A stretch of DNA of 64,000 bases from Patiria pectinifera (Eukaryota > Echinodermata > Asteroidea > Valvatida > Asterinidae), in assembly GCA_029964075.1 (NCBI GenBank), contig CM057150.1:248001-312000 (forward strand), read 5' to 3'. Below the pieces are notes generated by a model that was not told the DNA's origin, ran no database searches, and saw only the letters and a list, made by a program, of their open reading frames with translations. This document shows, piece after piece, positions 61,331 to 64,000 of this stretch. Made by a program: the position numbers and the translations under genes. Position 1 is the stretch's first letter, and every line of letters begins with the position of its first letter.

Positions 61331-64000
61331 TATAAGTATGTAGGTGTTAATAAGACATTTAAAAAGGAATGTTAGACATTTCAATGGCTAAACGTAATTG
61401 AAAAACCTGAAAACAAACTAAGATTCCCTTTATTTCTAGTGCCATAAACAAGACACTCGTATAATATCTTGTAAATAATGTATCGATTTTTTTTAAATTG
61501 CAAGTATTAAAAATTCGGGATTTTTTCGACTTGATGGAAATTAATAAATGCTGGGCAGATTTTACGACACAAATCGTTTGGAATATAACCAAACAAAATC
61601 AGCCACATGGTTTTAATACAGAACACACGCTATGGGTATCATGCACAAGGACCACTGTAGTCCCCGCCCCCAATTTCCCATCCTTCATCCGAATTGTGTA
61701 GTTTATCCGGGCGAGTGGTTACCTACCCAGCACAATATCCCTGTCCCTCGAGAATCTGCTCCCGAATTGTTAGTACATTGTATACATTTTAAAGTTTCCA
61801 GAATAGTCCGGTTGCAGGAGGACTGACATTCGAGTTGTTTATCCTCGCGCGCAGTCTCAAAAAAGGGGTTTATCTGAATTTCTTTGACGTGTACATATGC
61901 TTTCATTTTAAAGAATATGGACATTAGCCAAGATTTGCATAATATAGCATATTTCGTTTAACCACAGAGTAATTTGTCTTTACACTTTAGTATATATTAG
62001 AGCTCTTACTGTAGCCATGCAGACGCTTTTTCCATTAATAAAAAAATGGTTTTCTAAGTTTCACCATGATGGGTGTTACTTCAACGCGTTATTCCAACTG
62101 CTCATGCTCGAATTAAGATTTTGCGTTTTCTCTCCGGGAAAAAAAATCCGCCGTATAATTAGAGGAGGATACTTATTCAAGAGAAAAATTCCTGTTCTAA
62201 ATCAAGTAAAAATAGCAATCTTCAAAAAATGTAACTGCACTGTTTTTACAGTAGGCCTACCTGTATTTTTTCCGATTTTCTATATTTTTTGAAAACGTTA
62301 AAAGGAATGTCAATGCTTATAATTATTGTAAAGTGATCCTTTCAGCTGGTGCTGTTGAAAACAAATAAATAAAATAAAATGAATAGATAAATAAAAATGT
62401 CGAATATGTGGTATGTTATATCGACCTGATGAGATTTCCATCATCAAAATTGGCAAATATTTATATTGCTCATGCGCAGTTGAAAGGTACGGTGTAAATA
62501 AAACCTAATATAGAGATCCTGATAAAGTAGGTATAGTATGACGAACAATAATAATCGCGCTGTTAAAAAAAACACTGCAAGGCACTAATCGCCATTGCAT
62601 TTACAGCATTTATCGTATTTGTTTCTTTTTAAAAGTATAGCATTATTATAGTCTGGCTCCCAGACCAAAGACTCTGACCGTATTTCTGATTAATATTAGG
62701 TGACGACACGTGACCAAAAATGGGATTTAAAAAGAAACCTTGAAATTCAATGACGAGTTTGTGCATCAAGTATGCATTCGGATCGTACGAGGGGTGAATT
62801 GCTGCGTCGTGTACTGTGTTGAATCTGACAACGGTTACCTAGGGGTATTCCAAAACTCGGCTTCGTCTCCATTACGGTTTCGCCTGCTATTTTGGTCCCC
62901 AACTTTGACGAATCCACCCCAACCCTAAGCGATGTTTTCTAACAGAAATATCAAATTGTATGACATGTGTTGCAAGTGATTTTCTTTTTATTTGATCTGA
63001 AGTTAGGAATATTACATGCTTTTAATGATAAAGCTGAAGCTGAAACAAAACCGAGCTTTGAGAAAGGAGCTTCGTATTTTATATATAGTCGTGGTGGCTG
63101 CCTGACGTAAGATTAAGATCGTTCTTCCACTGTTTACAAATGCTAACGTCGGTATTGCATGACTGTAATATGCATCACAGTGTTAATGGGTTATTAAAGT
63201 GGCAGCTGCACCCGATAAAGACAGTTCATTTGTTAGGTGGCAGTTTATGCTGTGACCGGATGAAGGAATCAAGGCTCATCCAACTCATGATGATTTCCCA
63301 CTGTTATTGTCGCCAGTTAACGTTCATTTTTTTTATGTGAACGTCTTGGTACCAAACACTGACGCGTCTAGTCACAGACTCCCTCGTGCTTTTCAGGGCG
63401 AAACATGCGCGAAATTAACAAAACAGGCACCCGGAACGGCCGATGGGACAAAAAAAGGGCACGACTTGTTTTAAGAAAGGGCACTTGCTCAGGAAAAAAG
63501 GCACTTTTTGAAAAAGGGCACTCTTTACAAAATATTGGGGGGGGGGTAAGCCCTGGTGTTAAAAAAGGGGCATTTGAATGGAAAAGGGCAGTCTTTACAA
63601 AATATTGGGGGGGGGGGGGATTACCCCACCCCAAAGTAAAGTATACAAGCATACGCACAGAAAATTAATTACTTGTATGACACTGAAGATGTAGGCCTTT
63701 ACCTGGCGCTCTACAAATGTTAATTTATTTTTAAAAAATAAGAAAATAAGAAAATAACACAGGCAACTCATCTTAAAACACAAAACGCGTTGACTTTTTC
63801 ACACAGCCTAGGGAGTAAGGGTTAACGCTTTTTAGAAGTATCCCCTTTAAACTGGGTGAAGTATCCTCACAATTTAAACAGAGGTCAACAACTGCGCGTC
63901 ATCAAGGTCATGACTCTGCAAGTTTTAAAACGGCCGTTAAGACTAATTAATTACTGTTTTATTCCAGCTTAGAGATTTTGTTCTTCGTTGAAAAGCGTAA
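61331..64000. other. Intergenic DNA with a dispersed G-run repeat
   Basis: No supported gene. At 63440-63640 AAAGGGCAC words recur, and the block CTTTACAAAATATTGGGGGG occurs twice (63525-63547 and 63591-63618), an element of the same style as the C-run stretches near 17.7 kb. Short open frames at 62017-62292 and 62740-62928 have no splice or domain support. Confidence 0.5.

Overview
The window is animal nuclear DNA. It is AT-rich, its genes have short exons with GT..AG introns, and it carries metazoan-type CR1-like and Penelope-like retroelements, terminal-inverted-repeat elements and many mini- and microsatellites. No species-diagnostic marker is visible. The intron-rich genes and the repeat mix fit a marine invertebrate, possibly a deuterostome, but that is inference.

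Layout: (1) 1-1.8 kb, + strand: the last three exons of NDUFS2, the 49-kDa subunit of mitochondrial complex I. (2) 3.8-12.4 kb, - strand: a complete ten-exon ZNHIT2 gene of 485 codons, rebuilt here exon by exon with consistent phases. It is convergent with NDUFS2, and one intron holds a 12-bp minisatellite. (3) 12.4-21.2 kb: non-coding DNA with three minisatellites (two of them with the same 53-bp period), a terminal-inverted-repeat element interrupted by a Penelope-derived hairpin, a 500-N gap and a GATA microsatellite. (4) 21.2-21.8 kb, + strand: the transmembrane exon and cytoplasmic-tail exon of an unidentified type I membrane protein.

(5) 21.9-54.0 kb is the dominant feature: a complex array of about 32 kb built on a 33-bp satellite monomer. 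Subfamily A runs in one orientation to 42.65 kb, inverts at a 21-bp-arm hairpin, and continues in the opposite orientation to about 49.7 kb. A diverged 33-bp subfamily B with a roughly 0.5-kb higher-order repeat fills 51.5-53.96 kb. The array is interrupted by a decayed CR1-like element (38.9-42.1 kb), a fragment of a second non-LTR reverse transcriptase (49.7-50.3 kb) and a Penelope-like 3' end (50.45-51.5 kb). Pieces of two of these elements have been co-amplified with the satellite.

(6) 54-64 kb: mostly non-coding, with one candidate terminal exon at 54.1 kb, a second copy of the terminal-inverted-repeat element that lacks the Penelope insertion, and a 5'-truncated CR1/jockey-like retrotransposon with a clean reverse-transcriptase C-terminus (59.4-61.3 kb).

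The two recognised host genes are housekeeping genes (respiratory complex I; R2TP/U5 snRNP assembly) with no evident functional link to each other. The unusual biology of the window is the satellite and its interplay with retroelements: array inversion, higher-order repeats that capture transposon ends, a near-palindromic core in each monomer, and long but probably non-coding open frames caused by a repeat length divisible by three.
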